A stretch of DNA of 64,000 nucleotides, from the NCBI GenBank assembly GCA_020161145.1, contig JAIUPQ010000005.1:62001-126000 (forward strand). Direction: 5' to 3'. The translations under genes were made by a program, and so were the position numbers. Within the stretch, counting starts at the first letter, position 1; each line of letters opens with the position of its first letter. Shown here piece after piece: positions 61,644 through 64,000 of the stretch. The stretch is from Pseudomonadota bacterium. Lineage in GTDB: Bacteria; Pseudomonadota; Gammaproteobacteria; Burkholderiales; Burkholderiaceae_C. A model generated the notes under the pieces. The model had not been told where the DNA came from and made no database searches. It saw only the letters and a list, made by a program, of their open reading frames with translations.

Positions 61644-62923
61644 ACGGCATCATCATCTTTGGCCTGCTGGTGGTGCTGATGCTCACCGGCATGCCGATTT
61701 CCATCGCGCTGGGCCTCACCGTGCTGACCTTCATCTTCGGCTTCACCGAGGTGCCGCTGGCCTCGGTGGCGCTCAAGCTGTTCACCGGCATCGAGAAGTT
61801 CGAGATCATGGCCATCCCGTTCTTCATCCTGGCGGGCAACTTCCTGACCCACGGCGGGGTGGCGCGGCGCATGATCCGCTTTGCCACCTCCATGGTGGGC
61901 CACTGGTATGGCGGCCTGGGGCTGGCCGGCGTGCTGGCCTGCGCCCTCTTCGCGGCGGTGTCGGGCTCGTCGCCGGCCACCGTGGTGGCCATTGGCTCCA
62001 TCCTGCTGCCGGCCATGGTCAAGGCCGGTTTTCCCAACCGCTTCGGTGCGGGCGTCATCACCACCTCGGGCGCGCTGGGCATCCTGATCCCGCCGTCCAT
62101 CGTGATGGTGATGTATTCGGTCTCCACCAACACCTCGCTGGGCGCCCTCTTCATGGCCGGCGTGGTGCCGGGCATTGGCCTGGCGGCGGCGCTGGGCTTC
62201 ACCACCTGGTACCGGGCGCGCAAACACAACTACCCGCGCATGGCCAAGGCCAGCTGGGGTGAGCGTGGGCGCGCGCTGCGCGAGTCGCTGTGGGGGTTGC
62301 TGCTCATCGTCATCGTCATGGGCGGCATCTACACCGGCTTGTTCACGCCCACTGAGGCGGCGGCCATGTCGGCCGTCTACGCCTTCTTCATCGCCGTCTT
62401 CGTCTACAAGGACATGGGCCTCAAAGACGTGCCGCGCGTGCTGCTGGCCTCGGCCAACATGAGCGCCATGCTGCTGTACATCATCACCAACGCGGTGCTG
62501 TTCAGCTTTGTGCTGGCCAACGAGAACATCCCGCAGCAACTGGCCGACTGGCTGGTGGGCATGGGCCTGGGCGCCATTGGCTTCCTGCTGGTGTGCAACA
62601 TCTTGCTGCTGGCGGCGGGCAACTTCATGGAGCCCTCGTCCATCGTGCTCATCATGGCGCCCATCCTGTTCCCGGTGGCCATGAAGCTGGGCATCGATCC
62701 AGTGCATTTCGGCATCCTGATCGTCGTCAACATGGAGGTGGGCATGTGCCACCCGCCCGTGGGGCTCAACCTCTACGTGGCCTCGGGCATCACCAAAATG
62801 GGCATCACCGAGCTGACCGTCGCCGTCTGGCCGTGGCTGCTGACCATGCTGATGTTCCTGGTGGTGGTCACCTACTGGCCGGCGCTGTCGCTGGCCCTGC
62901 CGCGGGCGTTGGGCATGCTGTGA
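61640..62923 (+). CDS. dctM: TRAP transporter large permease DctM
   Basis: A 427-residue membrane subunit with around 11-12 hydrophobic segments, driving sodium- or proton-coupled uptake of dicarboxylates with DctP and DctQ. Landmarks: LTGMPISIALGLTVLTFIFG, AVSGSSPATVVAIGSILLP and MEVGMCHPPVGLNLYVASG. Starts over the dctQ stop (ATGA). Length is normal. Confidence 0.95.
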   Translation: MNGIIIFGLLVVLMLTGMPISIALGLTVLTFIFGFTEVPLASVALKLFTGIEKFEIMAIPFFILAGNFLTHGGVARRMIRFATSMVGHWYGGLGLAGVLACALFAAVSGSSPATVVAIGSILLPAMVKAGFPNRFGAGVITTSGALGILIPPSIVMVMYSVSTNTSLGALFMAGVVPGIGLAAALGFTTWYRARKHNYPRMAKASWGERGRALRESLWGLLLIVIVMGGIYTGLFTPTEAAAMSAVYAFFIAVFVYKDMGLKDVPRVLLASANMSAMLLYIITNAVLFSFVLANENIPQQLADWLVGMGLGAIGFLLVCNILLLAAGNFMEPSSIVLIMAPILFPVAMKLGIDPVHFGILIVVNMEVGMCHPPVGLNLYVASGITKMGITELTVAVWPWLLTMLMFLVVVTYWPALSLALPRALGML

Positions 62924-62932
62924 GTGCCCCCA

Positions 62933-62965
62933 GGGCCGGGCTGCGCCCGGCCCGGCCCGGCGTTT
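62933..62965 (+). terminator. Likely terminator after dctM
   Basis: GGGCCGGGC and GCCCGGCCC form a 9-bp stem around a TGC loop just after the dctM stop. A short T-run follows about ten bases later, so termination may be partial. Confidence 0.5.
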
Positions 62966-63062
62966 TCTCGTAAGGGAATCTCCTCATCCATCCAGTGGAT
63001 GCAGGGCCGTGAGGTCATGCCTAGACTGAGCACTCCTTTGGTTGCTTCTCAGGAGTGTTCAG

Positions 63063-64000
63063 ATGACCCGATTGACCCCTCTCGCGTTGGCGGCCGGTGT
63101 GTTGGTGGCGTTGCCCACCCAGGCCGCCATTGAGCGCACCGGCTATTACATCGCTCCGTTTGGGCTGGCGGATGGCCACCAGGTGGAGTGGAACACCACC
63201 AGCGGCGTGGCGCAGCGCACAGACGATGCCGGCGTGGCCACGGCCACGTTCACCCAGAATGCCGCGGGCGAGCGCACGCTGACGCTGGACGTGCCCCGTG
63301 CGCGCGACTACCTAACCATGGACGCCTGCGGGCAGGAGGCCACGGCGCGCGACGTCACCACGGCGTACACCTATGCCGTGGTGGGTGCGCCGCGTGCGCT
63401 GGACAACACCCGCCTGGCCACCGTGGGCTACACCTACTGGGTGACGGGCTGCACGGCCGGCACGCGCGTGGACTGGTCGGCCGTGCCCGCCACGTACGCG
63501 GGACGGCCGATGCGGGCGCGACTGCCGCTGTCGGACATCGGCCCGGGCACCCGCCTGACGGGTTTCAGCGAAGAGGCGGTGGCCCAAGACGCCTCGGGGC
63601 AGTTTCAACCGCTCTTCCCGTCGCAAGACACCGTGGTGTTCTCGGGGCTGCCCGGCACGGCCACGTTCGAGCGCAGCGGCCACAGCTACCCGGTGCGGCT
63701 GGATGCCAACGGCTGGCTGGTGTTCTCGCTGCCCGGCGGTGAGCGGGCCTACACCCGGATGTCGCTGGGCCTGCAGCGAGGCGGCGAGATCTGGCTCTAC
63801 GCCGATCAGGCTGGCGACCAGGCACAGTGGATGCGGCAGACCACCATGGTCACGCCCCAGCCGGGGTCGTCGTTCGACACCGCACGGCAGGCGGCACGGT
63901 ACTGGCTCAGCCCCATCGAATCATCGGATCCGGCATTGCGGTATTTCGGCTGGCAACTCAAGCCCGACCTCACCGGCTCCAGTTGCGGCGGGCCAGTGCT
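63063..64000 (+). CDS. Unrecognised exported protein, truncated by the window edge
   Basis: An open frame begins at ATG 63063 and stays open to 64000 (312 codons, no stop). AGGAG lies about 7 bases upstream. The first ~21 residues form a signal peptide with cleavage near TQA-AI. The mature part is polar and beta-rich in appearance (YYIAPFGLADGHQVEWNTTS). Three cysteines are visible (TMDACGQEA, WVTGCTAG, GSSCGGPV), so disulfides are possible. I recognise no domain. The C-terminus lies beyond the window. Confidence 0.7.
   Translation, partial: MTRLTPLALAAGVLVALPTQAAIERTGYYIAPFGLADGHQVEWNTTSGVAQRTDDAGVATATFTQNAAGERTLTLDVPRARDYLTMDACGQEATARDVTTAYTYAVVGAPRALDNTRLATVGYTYWVTGCTAGTRVDWSAVPATYAGRPMRARLPLSDIGPGTRLTGFSEEAVAQDASGQFQPLFPSQDTVVFSGLPGTATFERSGHSYPVRLDANGWLVFSLPGGERAYTRMSLGLQRGGEIWLYADQAGDQAQWMRQTTMVTPQPGSSFDTARQAARYWLSPIESSDPALRYFGWQLKPDLTGSSCGGPV

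Overview
The window is GC-rich, gene-dense chromosomal DNA. It looks like a betaproteobacterium of the order Burkholderiales, probably Comamonadaceae-like. The evidence is an SAH riboswitch ahead of ahcY, a Comamonas/Acidovorax-type porin, a one-chain indolepyruvate oxidoreductase, LysR-rich content and many 1-4 bp stop/start overlaps. I see no tRNA, rRNA, insertion sequence or CRISPR array, and no gene-free stretch longer than about 300 bases. This placement is an inference from gene content only.

Layout. 1-2800: def-fmt, htpX and a small lipoprotein. 2810-7764: an Lrp/AsnC regulator divergent from a 1182-residue indolepyruvate ferredoxin oxidoreductase and two small downstream genes. 7772-16162: a likely cyanophycin-utilisation locus. 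It has an exported cyanophycinase followed on the same strand by an aotJ-aotQ-aotM-cphZ(aotO)-aotP operon, with a divergent TonB-dependent receptor gene interrupted by one in-frame stop codon. 16421-20827: a very large propeller-PAS-GGDEF-EAL sensor. 20824-22871: a DUF2917 gene, a LysR regulator and a GST. 22868-33506: an operon of an ABM-fold lipoprotein, mdtA, mdtB, mdtC, a NodT-type outer-membrane channel and hchA. mdtB carries an in-frame, hairpin-rich insertion of about 46 codons. 33676-37828: exported PrxQ-type peroxiredoxin, AbgT transporter, LysR, DoxX and azoreductase. 38062-40607: porin with terminator, exported cyclophilin and a lone rmlC. 40624-44135: FAD-dependent reductase, YcaQ-type DNA glycosylase and PPK2. 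44161-47968: SAH riboswitch and ahcY-ICMT-like-tlyA-metF. 47965-48680: FNR-type box and ompW. 48684-54125: LysR-gltI-gltJ-gltK-gltL plus a cysteine-synthase-like enzyme, with intercistronic structured repeats. 54192-58511: MFS exporter, ATM1-type ABC exporter, YciA thioesterase and a FAS1-like dehydratase. 58565-59828: a compact BglII-type restriction endonuclease with an MT-A70 methyltransferase, in visibly lower-GC sequence. 59940-62923: dctPQM TRAP transporter. 63063-64000: start of an unrecognised exported protein that runs off the edge.

How the genes work together. The most coherent system is at 7772-16162. A secreted cyanophycinase would release beta-Asp-Arg dipeptides, the Aot-type ABC transporter would import them, and the M14-family CphZ/AotO would split them into Asp and Arg. 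AotO of Pseudomonas aeruginosa is known to be a cyanophycin dipeptide hydrolase. What stands out here is the secreted cyanophycinase heading the operon and the broken receptor beside it. The second unusual signal is non-coding: a three-hairpin repeat sits just after a stop codon in three places, with compensatory base changes between copies. The third is the palindromic insertion inside mdtB.
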